Assembly: GCF_943734655.1 (NCBI RefSeq)
Contig: NC_071353.1
Coordinates: 78,015,121-78,079,120 of the forward strand
Direction of reading: 5' to 3'
DNA length: 64,000 nucleotides
Source of the DNA: Sabethes cyaneus
Taxonomy: Eukaryota; Arthropoda; Insecta; Diptera; Culicidae
Position numbers and translations under genes: made by a program
Notes under the pieces: generated by a model
Database searches by the model: none
The model's input: the letters and a program-made list of their open reading frames with translations, nothing else
What the model was told of the DNA's origin: nothing
Shown here: positions 24,377 to 35,468 of the stretch, piece by piece
Layout of the letters: every line of letters begins with the position of its first letter
Numbering within the stretch: the first letter of the stretch is position 1

Positions 24377-25445
24377 ATACAAACGAAATACAAATTTCCT
24401 CATAACTCGAGAACTAATCCAGCAAATGGAACCAAATTTGGCACGTGGGTGTTTTTGGAGACAAAAATTTTGTCTATGATGAATTGGGACACCTACCCAC
24501 TTTAGAAGGGGGGGCTCCTATACAAATGAAATTCAAATTTCCTCATAACTCGAGAACTAATCAAGCAAATAGAACCAAATTTGGCATGTGGAGGTTTCTG
24601 GAGGCAAAAATATTTTCTATGGTGAATTAGGACCCCTCCCAACTTTAAGAGGGGGTGCTTCTACACAAATAAAATACAAATTTCCTCATAATTCGAGAAC
24701 TAATCACGCAAATGGAACCATATTTGGCATGTGGGTGTTTTTGGAAGCAACCATTTTTTCTATGATGAATTAGGACCCCTTACCTTCTTAAGAGGGGGGC
24801 TCTCATACAAACGAAATACAAATTTCCTCATAACTCTAGAACTAATCAAGCAAATGGAACCAAATTTATCATGTGGGTGTTTTTGTAGGCAAGAATATTT
24901 TCTATGGTATATTTTCTATGGATTTCCCCACTTTAAGAGGGGGGGGGGGGGCTCCTATACAAATGAAAAACAAATTTCCTCATAACTCGAGAACTGATCA
25001 AGCAAATGGAACCAAATTTGACGTGTAAGTGGGTTTGGACGCAAGATTTTTTTCTATGGTGAATTGAGACCCCTCTCTTCTTTAGAAAGCGAGTTATGGC
25101 CCATCTCCCCTTTAAGAGGGTGGGCTTCCATACAAATGAAATGCACATTTCCTCTTATCTCGAGAACTAATCAATCAAATGGAACCAAATTTGGCATGTG
25201 GGAGTTTTAGATGGCAGAAATTTTTTCTATGGTGAATTACGACCCCTTCCCCTTTTAAGAGGGGAGCTCCCATACAAATGAAATTCAAATTTCCTTATAA
25301 CTTGAGAACTAATCAAGAAAATGGAACCAAATTTGGCATGTGGGAGATTTTGGAGTCTTGAATTTATTTTACGATAGTTAGAGACCTCTCACCCCTGTGG
25401 TAGGGGGATATGGACTCTCATACAAATAAAACAGAAATTTTTGCG
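24377..25445. repeat. ~143-bp minisatellite array, right part (7 units)
   Basis: Continuation of the 11396-12565 array after the gypsy insertion, more diverged toward the distal end (CATAATTCGAG, CATAACTCTAG, TTATCTCGAG, TAACTTGAG). A G12-type run occurs at 24939-24950. Confidence 0.92.
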
Positions 25446-25707
25446 AAACTCAAAAACTAATCAAACTCGAGATATTCGACTCTTCCATAAAACATTAGTC
25501 AATACAAGACCACTAAAACTATCTATAGTAACACTAGATCATCCAGGACTAGACGGTCGCGAGTGTTGCCGCTGACCCGCCGTCGGAAGCGCCGCCCACT
25601 GGGGGGCTTGCAAAACTCGAGATTGTGACAAAGATCATCCGAGATTCATGATTTATGTACAACACAGGTTAATTTGTGGCAATACGAAGTTTGTCGGGTT
25701 AGCTAGT
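25446..25707. repeat. Unique terminal module of the left repeat element
   Basis: Contains GAGATATTCGACTCTTCCAT, AACACTAGATCATCCAGGAC, CCGCCCACTGGGGGGCTTGC and ends AATACGAAGTTTGTCGGGTTAGCTAGT. The inverted mate occupies 59308-59570. Followed by a TAAA/TAAATA tract. Confidence 0.75.
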
Positions 25708-25794
25708 AAATAAATAAATAAACATTTCCTCTCAAGTGATCATATCCGTTGTAATCGACCACCTCCAATTTCAACCAAATTTGGTATAATTACT

Positions 25795-25973
25795 CATTCC
25801 GAGCCCACATTCAATTTCCCAAAGTTTTATACAGATTGATCAATCCCCCTTGCAGTGACGCTACTTCATTTTTCTTAGATTTTCGAAAAAACTCATTTTT
25901 CTTCGCATGTCACTACAAGGGGGATTGATCAATTCGTACAAAACTTTGGGAAATTGAATGTGGGGTCGGAATG
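25795..25973. repeat. Foldback element with ~64-bp arms
   Basis: CATTCCGAGCCCACATTCAA...CCCCCTTGCAGTGAC (25795-25858) is mirrored by GTCACTACAAGGGGG...TGTGGGGTCGGAATG (25909-25973), with a ~50-bp loop. No ORF. A MITE or a foldback; no target duplication identified. Confidence 0.75.
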
Positions 25974-26278
25974 ATCATCAATTTAAAAAAATTAACAAGT
26001 AACATGAGTTGCATTTGAAAAAGAATTTTTCATATTTTCATCTATGAAAATCTTACGTAAGATATGACTAAACCCCTCTCCCCCCCCCCCCCCCCCAAAT
26101 AAGATTTTGTAGGATTTTGCGAAACCCCCCCTCCCCCCATTCATGCCTTACGTAATTAGCGCACGACCCCTATATATACATATGCCCAGCAAGAAGCCAA
26201 GATTAACAGAGAATTCATTGGTCGCGAAGACCGTTCGGTTCGGGTTTGTTTTTATTTTTATCATGCACGTGTCACAAA
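25974..26278. other. Poly(C)-rich repeat region
   Basis: Holds C runs (26078-26096, 26126-26140), palindromic TTACGTAA twice (near 26053 and 26149) and TATATATACATATG. No gene seen; the TTACGTAA-flanked, C-rich layout resembles the ends of a TIR repeat. Confidence 0.35.
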
Positions 26279-27157
26279 GGGCTTCGTCAAGGTGATGGTC
26301 TCTCGTGCCTGCTGTTCAACATAGCGCTATAAGGTGTTATGAACCGATATCACCACGCAGGGCACGATCTTCAACAAATCTAGTCAATGCGTCTGCTTTG
26401 CCGATGACATGGATATCATCCGCAGAACATCTGTGGCGGTGGCAGAACAGTACACCTGACTAAAGCGTGAAGTAGAAAAGATTGGGTTAAAGGTAAATAC
26501 GTCTAAATCTAAGTACTTGCTGGCCAGCAGAACCGAGGTCGAACGACGCCGCTTGGGCAGTAGTATATTGATCGACGGCGATGAGTTTGAGGTAGTCGAC
26601 GAATTTGTCTACCTTGGCTTACTGATAACGGTGGACAATGATACCAACCGTGGAATTCGCAGGCGTATTAGCAGCGGAAGTCGTGCTTACTATGGACTTC
26701 ACAAGCAATTGCGGTCGAGCAAACTAAGTCCTCGTACAAAGTGCACCCTGTACAAGACACTTATTAGACCGGTTGTTCTCTACGGACATGAAACATGGAC
26801 AATGGTCGAGGAGGACCTGCGAGTGCCCGGAGTTTTCGAACGACGAGTGCTAATAACGATCTTCGGCGGGGCGGTATACAGGGGAACGGAGTATGGAGGC
26901 GGAGGATGAACCATGAACTCGCACAGCTCAATGGCGAAACCACTATCCCAAAGGGGGCTAAACCTGGACCGATTCGATGGACAGAGCATATTGCTATAAT
27001 ACTGGACAACTACCCCGCAAAGATGGTGACTGCCTCAAATCCGATAGGAACAAGACGACCAGGATCGCAGCGAGCAAGATGGTTAGAACAGGTGGAGTGC
27101 GATCTGGCGGTGCGAAAACTCGGTATCCAAGGAATTGGAGAGCGGTAGCACACAATT
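26279..27157 (+). pseudogene. RTE-like LINE reverse transcriptase, C-terminal half
   Basis: Begins inside RT motif B (GLRQGDGLSCLLFNIAL, then an in-frame stop), continues through motif C region CFADDMDIIRR, SILIDGDEFEVVDEFVYLG, LYKTLIRPVVLYGHETWT, VFERRVLITIFGG, WRRRMNHEL and RWLEQVECDLAVRKLGIQG. The C-terminal layout matches RTE/BovB-type ORFs. There are stops at the IAL and EQYT positions and frameshifts near 26870, so it is dead. The 5' portion is missing and the 3' end fades near 27160. Confidence 0.78.
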
Positions 27158-27159
27158 GA

Positions 27160-27585
27160 GTTAATTGGAGAAACCTTTTTCAACAGGATTTGTCTTAGGA
27201 TGACAAGCCACTCAAGTGAAGTAAGTGAATGAAGACTATTAAGTTCAACCCGTAAGCTTTTGTGATTGGTTTGGCAGAGGCTGCTGATACGTGACACCTT
27301 TTTCGGAGTTTAACAGGCACATCCATCCATAGCACTAATTTAGAATAAATAATTCCGAATTCGGTGAGTAATCGACCTACGTCGTTGGTAAATATGTTTG
27401 TCCTGGTCCTCCTACTCGAGCGAAAGTTTCATATTTCAACCCGTTTGGATTTGGATTTAAATCATGACAGGAAAAGGGTCTTCATTCAAATGATGAAAAA
27501 ACTAAATTTGTGCCAGTTACGGACTAATCGCCATTTGCATGTCAGGACGAAAACTTAATTTATTTCTTTTTCCACCTTCTTTTAG
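27160..27585. other. Spacer between LINE tail and RasGAP fragment
   Basis: AT-rich. May include intron of the following gene fragment, because a pyrimidine-rich acceptor (TTTTTCCACCTTCTTTTAG) ends at 27585. Confidence 0.4.
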
Positions 27586-28667
27586 ACACGTCCTACGAAA
27601 AGTAAGGCATGCCGAAGAGGGTCAGCACCAAGGACACCAATTTTGGGATGGTTCCAACTCGTTTTACCAACTTCTCAAAACGGTAGCTAAGAATTCACAT
27701 TCACATACGCTCTATGGTAAACTAACAGATTTTTTCATATTTTTAGTTCCTTCCGATCAAACCCACTGAAGTGAACTAAATTCGTCGCCAAGCTGGAGCA
27801 TTCGAAGTGCGCTCAGGGTGGCTTACGGGGTACGCGATCGCACGAGAGCCTATTCTTCAATAATGCTGTGATGTCCAACATCGATCTTTCCTGCATCGGT
27901 GCGATTGGAGTAGCTCTGGTACATGCCTCCGTTCTCGGCCGGAGACATTACTTCCAGGTGCGGGGAGGTCCTCGCAGTGAGTGGTACTGTAGCTGCGTAT
28001 CTCGACAGGAGTGGAATATTTTTATATACAGTTTGTGAAAATCGATTGCACCCAATGGCGAATGGACTACTCACTTAAAATGTGTGTGTATGAAGCACTG
28101 CCATCAAAGAAAAAAAATTTCTGCGAGATTATTCTCAACAAAACTTTTGTATAGACGAACGTCCGAGAAATTACTTACTGAGCTACTCTTCAGGGGTGAG
28201 CACAGAGTACTTCGACTTTCCGGACGTGCCCGATATAAACGTTATAACGGTTATAACGTTTACCTAGAAGGCGAAAAACGAAAAAACGAGATAACCATGC
28301 ACTGGTGCGCCGCGTGAAAATCACAATTCACTAAATAATCTCCCGGACATTCTCCGACGATTGGTATCCGTCCATGGCGGAAAAGCACGATGGTATCAGC
28401 AAAAACTGTTCCCATATTCATCCCATTGGAGTTTACCAGGAATTTCCGTATTACCTGAAGGAAAACTATATGAAAGATAGTGATATTTTGGAACCTGTGA
28501 TTGGCGAGAAAGCTATTAGATTCAGCAAATTAGCACTGATTTTACTGATGCACGCACAGGGCATGGTAGCGACATTTCTGACCGATGGCGATGTCGTTGT
28601 AGATGTGCTGCGTGTAGGCGATCAACGGTTAACCTTCAGAGGCAACTCACTTGCCACTAAGAGTATG
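27586..28667 (+). pseudogene. RasGAP (raskol/SynGAP family) pseudogene fragment
   Basis: Exon A (27586-27682: PKRVSTKDTNFGMVPTRFTN) is followed by a 64-nt GT-AG intron (27683-27746, branch-like CTAAC) and a long exon. That exon carries SFRSNPLK-stop-TKFVAKLE, GTRSHESLFFNNAVMS, HASVLGRRHYFQVRGG (PH domain region), a C2-like segment (TSEKLLTELLF, GEHR, NVYLEGEKRK) and the start of the RasGAP domain (LKENYMKDSDILEPVIGEKA, LMHAQGMVATFLTD, GDQRLTFRGNSLATKSM). This PH-C2-RasGAP order is that of the SynGAP/raskol family, which inactivates Ras at membranes. In-frame TGAs (after NPLK and after IYSL) and several frameshifts in C2 show it is dead. Homology ends at 28667, probably at an old exon end. The retained intron argues for a DNA-level duplicate. 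Gene identity is from memory of conserved blocks. Confidence 0.75.
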
Positions 28668-28786
28668 ATCAATTTTTTAATTCTGTTTATTCTTAAAACA
28701 GTATAGGTACTAGGTATTAAATTTTAATGAAATATGTATTAATTATTAAATATTATTTAATATTAAACAAATATGTCAAGTATAAC
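28668..28786. other. AT-rich spacer
   Basis: TTAAT/ATTAA-rich sequence, possibly intron remnant of the RasGAP copy. Ends with the TSD AGTATAAC. Confidence 0.4.
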
Positions 28787-28973
28787 CACCCCATCGACAT
28801 CTCTATATCGAGCTGCAGTAAACGTCAGCGACAGCATGTCCGGGGCTCAAAATTTGACAGCGGGCCCAAATTAGACTGCTGGCAGTTGAGTGAAACGCAG
28901 TGCTGAATTGCTATCTCATTTTCGCACACACGAGATGTTGGCGGCGAGAACATGGTTGTCTGCCATGGGCTTG
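28787..28973. mobile_element. 187-bp hAT-like MITE, copy 1
   Basis: Begins CACCCCATCGACATCTC, contains GAGCTGCAGT, TTTGACAGCGGGCCCAAAT and CACACACGAGATGTTGGC, and ends with a decayed terminus (CTGCCATGGGCTTG). Perfect 8-bp duplication AGTATAAC at 28779-28786 and 28974-28981. 8-bp duplications indicate the hAT group. Confidence 0.9.
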
Positions 28974-28989
28974 AGTATAACATTCTGAA

Positions 28990-29176
28990 CACCCCATTGA
29001 CATCTCTATACCGAGCTGCAGTGAACGTCAGCGACAGCATGTCCGGGGCTCAAAATTTGACAGCGGGCCCAAATCAGACTGCTGGCAGTGGAGTGAAACG
29101 CAGTGCTGACATGCTATCTCATTTTCGCACACACGAGATGTTGGCAGCGAAAACATGGTTGCCTGCCGATGGGGTG
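28990..29176. mobile_element. 187-bp hAT-like MITE, copy 2
   Basis: Same family, TIR CACCCCATYG/CGATGGGGTG. TSD ATTCTGAA at 28982-28989 and 29177-29184. Inserted nine bases from copy 1. Confidence 0.92.
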
Positions 29177-29194
29177 ATTCTGAAGATAGAACTA

Positions 29195-29315
29195 ACAAAA
29201 AGGCGAATGTCGCACACGTAAACAATTTGATTTGCCTTTGCTGGTCCAGCAAAGAATAACTCTCATTCGTTTTGTTTACATTTGCGACATTCACCCTTTT
29301 GTTAAATCTGTCTAA
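29195..29315. mobile_element. Short hairpin MITE (AACAAAAAGGCGAATGTCGC)
   Basis: Left TAACAAAAAGGCGAATGTCG...GTAAACAA is mirrored by TTGTTTACATTTGCGACATT...CTTTTGTTA, about 33-bp imperfect arms; the centre GCCTTTGCTGGTCCAGCAAAG also folds. No ORF. Confidence 0.65.
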
Positions 29316-29340
29316 GTTAAATTATTTGAAAGAAATCCGC

Positions 29341-29490
29341 GTCGTTGTTAATTACATCGATTTTTTTACATCTTTGTCGTTACGTTATTGTTATTACATC
29401 GACTTTTTTACATTTTTATCGTTACGTGAATGTTAAGCACATCGACTTCTTTTACATTTTTGTCATTACGTTGTTTCCATTACACGATTT
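29341..29490. repeat. Tandem ~50-bp repeat, three diverged units
   Basis: ACATCGA(T/C)TTTTTTACATTTTTATCGTTACGT-type unit repeated three times. The 83-codon frame across it is a repeat shadow. Confidence 0.6.
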
Positions 29491-29520
29491 TGTGTACATC
29501 ATTCTATATAAAGCGTATAT

Positions 29521-29757
29521 TAGCGAACACGAAATACGCGTGTATATGCATGATTTTTGCTTAATTTTTGGAAACAACTGGGGGCTGCAGGATTGAATAT
29601 GTACATAAACCAAAAAATATCAACTAATCATGTTGTATAAAGCACAGCGAACACGAAATACGCGTGTATATGCATGATTTTTGCTTAATTTTTGGAAACA
29701 ACTGGGGGCTGCAGGATTGAATATGTACATAAACCAAAAAATATCAACTAATCATGT
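29521..29757. repeat. Perfect ~115-bp direct duplication
   Basis: AGCGAACACGAAATACGCGT...CTAATCATGTTG occurs at 29521-29636 and again at 29646-29757 with no difference seen, joined by TATAAAGCAC. Confidence 0.85.
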
Positions 29758-30698
29758 TGCTCCGTTTATTCCATTACTGTAGAATATATATACAGTGGAT
29801 CCCCGTTCGTTTGAACGATTCCTCATGCAAACTAACGGGGTTAGTTTTTAATTTGAACAACTGGTAACCCTAAATATGCTGGAACTTGTGTGAACTGGCT
29901 GCCCTACTCTTTGTTATTGTTTTGGTGGTTTGATTCAGTTGGCAGTTGCAAGCAGCGAATATTCATTCTCTGATCGGATTTCTACCTAGTGATGTCCGAT
30001 TTTGCCAGTTTATCGATTAGTTAATAATCGATTACTTTTTGGGCGGCCAAACATCGACATCGATTAATCGGCGCTACATAATCGATTAACCGAAATAATC
30101 GATTGGTTATAACCTTTCCGTCTTCGACACCAAAAATAAGGGTACTTGCAGTTACACCTTCGGCTCTATCTCCATTGTTGTTCAATCGCTTTCTATAAAA
30201 CAGAGAGTACCATCACAAATAAAGGTAACTCTCCGTTTTGATTCAAAATTTAGCGGATTTTGAGTGTCTCTTCGCCTCTGTAACCTACAGTCCCTGTAAT
30301 GAAATCACAGCATTTTTAAGACGATGTTGGATGGTTATTTGAACATATTTTGACCCAATCTAAATACTCCGTTGTCGGTCCCATCGGGGTCCAAACTGGT
30401 AATTTTCAATTTTCTCTAGGAACGTGTAAATGGGGCATAAAATCTGGTAGACATGAGGCGTAGTCGGTTAAGCTGAGTAAGTTTATCCAAAAGTTTTCAC
30501 AGTAAATTCGTTTTTGGAGTAGGTTTAAGCTTGCTCTAGTCGTAAATTAACAAGCGTATTAACACCTCTTTGTAAAATGAACGCGACACTACATATTTTA
30601 ATAGCGCATGGAGCAAATATCGTATGAATAAATTCAGCACTTTTTTCAGCAGGCGAGCATCAAAAGTTCATGAAATTCAACTCCGCGTTTTTTGGTTT

Positions 30699-32640
30699 TA
30701 CCTTTGTTATACTATAACAAAGGTTTAAAAATTGGTCGAAAAACACGAAATTGATCCAAGGCCCGGAGGGCCAAGTCACATATACCAATCGATAGGGTTC
30801 GACGATTTGAGCAATGTCTGTGTGTGTGTGTGTGTATGTATGTAATGATTTTTTCTATCGCCTGTTTCTCAGAGATGGCTGAACCGAATCGTTCGCTATT
30901 ACTTTTGTTTGAAAGGTGTTATTGTCTAGTAGATCACTATTGAGTTGTTTCGTGATACGACATTTCGTTTAAAAGTTATTAGCAAAAATGTGAAAAATAC
31001 GTGACACGGGTTTCTCCGGAACTACATCACCGATTTCAACGATCTTAGTATCAAATGAAAGCCCTTATTAAAACCAAATTTTTAATTGAAAACAAACAAG
31101 CAGTTTAAAAGTTATGCTTAAAAAACCTGTTTTGACAAGATAATAATTATCGCCTGTTTCTTAGAGATGACCAAACCGATTTATGCGCTATTAGTCTCAT
31201 TTGCAAGATAATATATCCTAATAGATCACTATTAAATGATTATTTGATTGGACGTTTAATTTGAAAGTTACGAGCAACCGTATACACCAAACCAAAATAA
31301 ACAAAAATTAATTCAGATTTTAACCAAGATAATTAACCTAATTTCAATTATTTTAATATCAAACGAGAGGTTTTGACACTACGAATATATATGCAAAATT
31401 TCATAAGAATTGGTTTTACCGGTCAAAAGATATTAACCCTCGAACATTCGCGCCAACTTTTGTAACGCAGTTACTCGCGCGCACAATAGCCCCAAACCAA
31501 AGAAAACATGTGCACTAGAGTTTTGACTGGGAAAACTTGGTTTTAGGTTTATCAAACCTTTGGAAGAGTTTCTTGAAATTGAAAGCTCTATCGTTTGGTG
31601 GAATTCAAATTTTGATTAATCCCCCTAAAAGTGAAATAAATAAAATATTTTTCTTCAGTGTCAATATAACACATTGATGTGTTCTGCAAAGTTATAGAAC
31701 ATATTATTACAAGATATTTTGCTAAAGACAGTAACCTTCTATCTCTGCAGCGAAGATAGAAATATCTTATTTATTGTATATGAATTTGTAAAATCAGTTT
31801 TTCTCTTTTCGCTCTTTTTGTAATTGTTGTAAGACTTTTTCATGTACTACAAAATTGTACAAATAGTAAAAATACACAACTTTGCTGAACATAGTAGGTT
31901 TGCTTGTTTAGGAACTGTAGAACTTTGCTTATAAAGAATACTCTAATTTTGACTCCGAATTACTCGACTACCAGCAGACGGATACATTTTAAACATTTTA
32001 CATTTGCTGATAGTTTTGCTGCATACATTTTCCCAACAATTTAAATTATTAATGCATTGAATAATTATGACATTTTGCGCACAATAAGTTTGTTGAAGAA
32101 TATACGTTAGTTGAACAACGTTTTGTAACTTTATAACAATATGGCGTTGAAAAACCTACACGTGTTGTACAAAATACAACAGCGTGAGTAACCGAAGATT
32201 AATAAAAATTGATGAAAATTATTCAAGAAAACTCTATTGATGTGATTCAAATAGAATGGCATTACAGGAAACTATGCATAGCTCAAAAACCTATAAACTA
32301 GACTTTACTAGACAATGTATATGTTAAAGAATAAGATTTCCTCTTACAACTTACTTTTATTTGCACTTACTCAGGTTAATAATAACTTACTTATCCTTAC
32401 TAGGCAATTTCATGAAAAAAGGATCTATCAAAATTTAAAGGTGTTTCTATTTTGTTCAAATTTTGTAAACCTATTCAATTTTCAAAAAATTTATGTAAAC
32501 CAACGCACTACGCAACGATAACCAATAGATGAATTATGTTCCGAAGACGTGTCGATTTCTATCTCAAATAGCAAATAAGACCGTATAACAAAGGTTCCTT
32601 TCACCACTAGGTGGATTAAATCGGGTTTTTTGTATAGAAA
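30699..32640. repeat. Dispersed Aedes-type repeat within the hAT-like element
   Basis: Starts at the palindrome CTTTGTTATACTATAACAAAG, then GGTCGAAAAACACGAAATTG, GGCCCGGAGGGCCAAGTCAC and a GT microsatellite; ends TATAACAAAGGTTCC...CACCACTAGGTGGATTAAA. I recall this signature as abundant in Aedes genomes. Internal sequence is non-coding, with recurring ATCACCGATTT/CGATCTTAGTATCAAA-type blocks. Superfamily unknown. Confidence 0.5.
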
Positions 32641-32789
32641 AAGAGGAGGGAATTGCCCAATTTTCTAAAAATTCCTTATAAAGTTCCGTGTCTGACAGAC
32701 TGACAAATATCAAATTATCTTTTGACGGTGGCACGGTTAGTATCTAGATGAAGTTTAGTTTGGTTTTCAGACTTCAGCGTGGTATTTAA

Positions 32790-33020
32790 GCCGGCCTACT
32801 ACGGGCAAACTGGCTGATCAAAAACAAAGCCTTGGGCTTAAACGACTTGACCCCTCTGTATCGCCAGATTTCACAGCCGGTTATTAGAGTACAGCACAGT
32901 TACGGGGCTAGTGCAACAATCCTACTGACTCTATCTAGCAGCATCGCTTAGCCGAGATTTGAACATACGACGACTGGTTTGTTAGATCAGCATCATACCT
33001 CGAAACCAACTAACTGACTG
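32790..33020 (-). mobile_element. tRNA-derived SINE (mosquito type), minus strand
   Basis: On minus: GGTTTCGAGGTATGATGCTG, CCAGTCGTCGTATGTTCAAA (B-box region), then TAGTCAGTAGGATTGTTGCA, CTAGCCCCGTAACTGTGCTG and AAGGCTTTG. This tRNA head plus the CAGTAGGATYGTWGCACTAGCCCC tail is a layout I recall from Aedes/Culex SINEs. Diverged; no clear target duplication. Confidence 0.6.
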
Positions 33021-33156
33021 ATCGCGTGTGGTTAATTTAGTAGCTAAACGCCTGCCACTGTTATAAATTAAATTTATAAGAAATTGTCAAACAATAAAAT
33101 TTTAAATTATCCGGCATAATCAATCGGCCAGCTAATCGATTATCTAGTAATCGGAG

Positions 33157-33840
33157 AGTATAATCAATATATATAGAATGCCAGTGTCGCTGCAGTGCGC
33201 GTGGCAAACATATTCAGATAATGTATTTACATTATACTTGCATACGTGTGTGTGCCTGAGATTCAGCAAAAGGGGAATCTCATTGTCAAACTTTGACAAC
33301 CAGTTTAAAATTTCGAATATGGCTGCCAAGTAATGTACAGTACCGCCCCGCTAATCCGACAAATTTATAGCCGGATTAGCGAATTTTGACTCGATAATCC
33401 GACAGTCAAACTGACGTCAGCGTGAGTTTGAAATGTGGTTTTGTTTACATCCATCCGTAAACAACTCCGGAAATTTTTTAAAATATTTGTCGTAAGAACG
33501 CAATAACAATGTTTTATACTCAGTAATGCTCAATTTCGTCAACAAAATACTTTGAAATTCTTAGTTAGTGTCGAAATAAGTGCAAGCACATCAGTCTATT
33601 GAGAATAGCAATGAAAATATTATGGCCATAGCAAACGTGAACGTAGTTAGAAGCAGTACCATTTCCATTTAGTTAGAAAGAGTGCCATTCTGACGCCAAA
33701 CGAAGGTAGTGTTCGATTAAAAGAAGTCAAGTTCAATACTTTTTAATTCGGAATTTTCCGGATTAGCGAGATCCGGACTATTGAGTCGTCGGATTATTGG
33801 ATGTCGGATTAGCGGGGGGATACTGTATATTAATTCTACT
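33157..33840. mobile_element. hAT-like MITE (AGTATAATC family), split by another MITE
   Basis: Left end AGTATAATCAATATATATAG and right end ATTCTACT; perfect 8-bp duplication AATCGGAG (33149-33156, 33841-33848). The left 180 bp match the complete copy at 41578-42076. The right half was largely lost or replaced together with the nested MITE. Confidence 0.8.
33338..33825. mobile_element. 488-bp TA-target MITE (CAGTACCGCCCCGCTAATCC)
   Basis: Ends CAGTACCGCCCCGCTAATCC and GGATTAGCGGGGGGATACTG, flanked by TA on both sides. The motif GGATTAGCG/CGCTAATCC repeats internally. Innermost of a four-level nest. Confidence 0.85.
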
Positions 33841-34154
33841 AATCGGAGCATAAAGCAATCGATTAAAAATTAATCGATTATTTTAGCGGATAATCGATTA
33901 GTTCGATTAATCGAGAAGTAATCGGACATCACTATTTATACCATAATCGTTGGAAAAACGCAATGTGAAACAGATTAAACACACTAGATCAGCACAAACA
34001 AATCGTGTTTATGTGCATTGTCTGCATAAGCAAATGATGTCATATTGAGTATGACGTTTGAACCATTTTTAATTTGCACGTCGTGCAAACCAACGGGGTT
34101 CAAATTAAAAAGTATTCAGATTAAAAACGGTCAAACGAACGGGGGTCCACGGTA

Positions 34155-34549
34155 TCTCGGTCAAATTTTCATCCTGTTCAAAACTCAAGCGAATAGTTTG
34201 ATAATTTGCTGGCATTTGAGCTAGCGTAAAGATAAAATTTATTTCGTGCTTTGGTGACAAAGGAATGTATCTCTTTTATTTACTGCATTGCTTGCCTCAT
34301 TTTCAAGCACCAACACAATCATCACTGGAAAGCTCTACCTATAGCGTAATGATAAAAAAATGTGACGTCATATCTCCGCAATATTTCACCTTATATTTCG
34401 TTTGCATTGGAAGTCGTCACAACTGTTACTATCTCGTCACCGCCCGAACTGCTCGATTTATTTTGACAACTCAATCATTTCGTTGGCTCGAGCTCGATAA
34501 GAATTTGGCAACTCTGTGAAGTTCGATTGACAGCAACTCACTACTCACA
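34155..34549. other. No gene or repeat recognised
   Basis: AT-rich. An 84-codon frame at 34265-34519 has no recognisable features. Confidence 0.4.
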
Positions 34550-34916
34550 CGCTGAAAAAATTTAACCCGCGAATGAATAAGATTAACTCAGAAATGAGTG
34601 ACTTTCAACTCAAAAATGAGTAAAAACCGACACACTTTGACAAAAAGTGGAACAGCCCAAAAATATGAGTAATGGCAATTTCTCAATTCTGAGTAGTTTA
34701 GGTCGACCTCATAACTGAGTTAAATTTACTCGTAATTTGTGTAAGTACTACTCAGTTTTGGGTGAAATGGCACTCATTTTTGAGTATTGCTCATTAATGA
34801 GCTTCTACGGTGGAACTCATAAAAGGAGTAAGAGTTACTCAAAATAGTGTGTAAAATATACGCATGTTTTGAGCTGTTCCACTTTTCGTGAAAGTGGGTC
34901 AAATTTTTTAAGCGTG
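34550..34916. mobile_element. MITE built of reiterated ACTCA/TGAGT motifs
   Basis: Termini CACGCTGAAAAAATTTAACCC and GGGTCAAATTTTTTAAGCGTG are inverted repeats of ~21 bp. ACTCA or TGAGT occurs more than 15 times in ~370 bp. AAAAAGTGGAACAGC and GCTGTTCCACTTTTCG form a subterminal inverted pair. Confidence 0.75.
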
Positions 34917-34922
34917 CACATA

Positions 34923-35211
34923 TAGATCATTACACGGGAGCTCCTAACCACACTTTTTTGACAGCACTTGGTGGTTTGTTTACATGGTGTTAAAGTTTGA
35001 ATTGAGTTTTTCTATCTTTGTCCGGCAGATAATGATAAAAAGTTATAGTTTTTATTTAAGAGAAATCACCTTACATGCATTTTAAAGCAACTGATGCAGT
35101 AATCCTTCACGAAATTTTAAATCGAAACTGCTTGATGTGACAAAAAACATGTAAACAAACCACCAAGTGGTATCATTTGACGGCAAAATGACGTCATCGC
35201 AAAATGATCTA
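34923..35211. mobile_element. MITE with TAGATCATT ends
   Basis: ATAGATCATT...CACTTGGTGGTTTGTTTACATG on the left is mirrored on the right by CATGTAAACAAACCACCAAG...AATGATCTAT. No ORF. Confidence 0.65.
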
Positions 35212-35468
35212 TTGCTAGCCGTAATCATCACGACATACTAAACACTAAACAGAAAACCAACATCGTTGATTGCAGATTTTTTGTTTGTTTTCAATCGTGG
35301 TGATATGTTTAGAAGTAACAATACTGACGTATAACTGGCGCTTATGACAACACATGTATTTCTTAGCGGCCGTCCTCAACACGCCATTTAATTAAATTAA
35401 TTTAATTTTTATGAATTATCAAAGATAAACGCTTCAGAGGAAGGTTCTTTGAGGATGTTATTATTATA

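Larger units (their letters stand above)
29987..33934. mobile_element. 3.9-kb hAT-like element without recognised transposase
   Basis: Ends TAGTGATGTCCGATT on both strands, followed inward by repeated ATCGATTA motifs. Flanked by TTTCTACC (29979-29986) and TTTATACC (33935-33942), an 8-bp duplication with one mismatch. No transposase reading frame survives; it contains at least three further repeats. Confidence 0.82.
29793..34152. mobile_element. TA-target MITE (399-bp family), split by a hAT-like element
   Basis: Ends CAGTGGATCCCCGTTCGTTT (left) and GAACGGGGGTCCACGG (right), flanked by TA (29791-29792 and 34153-34154). The two arms, 29793-29986 and 33943-34152, rejoin to match the intact inverted copy at 35469-35867. 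TA target and CAGTG ends suggest Tc1/mariner or pogo. Confidence 0.85.

Noticed and set aside
28825..29294. Minus-strand ORFs with SLPTSRVCENEIACQHCVSL, also at 37891 and 39684
   Set aside because: The same peptide recurs because each lies in a copy of the 187-bp MITE; not a gene family.
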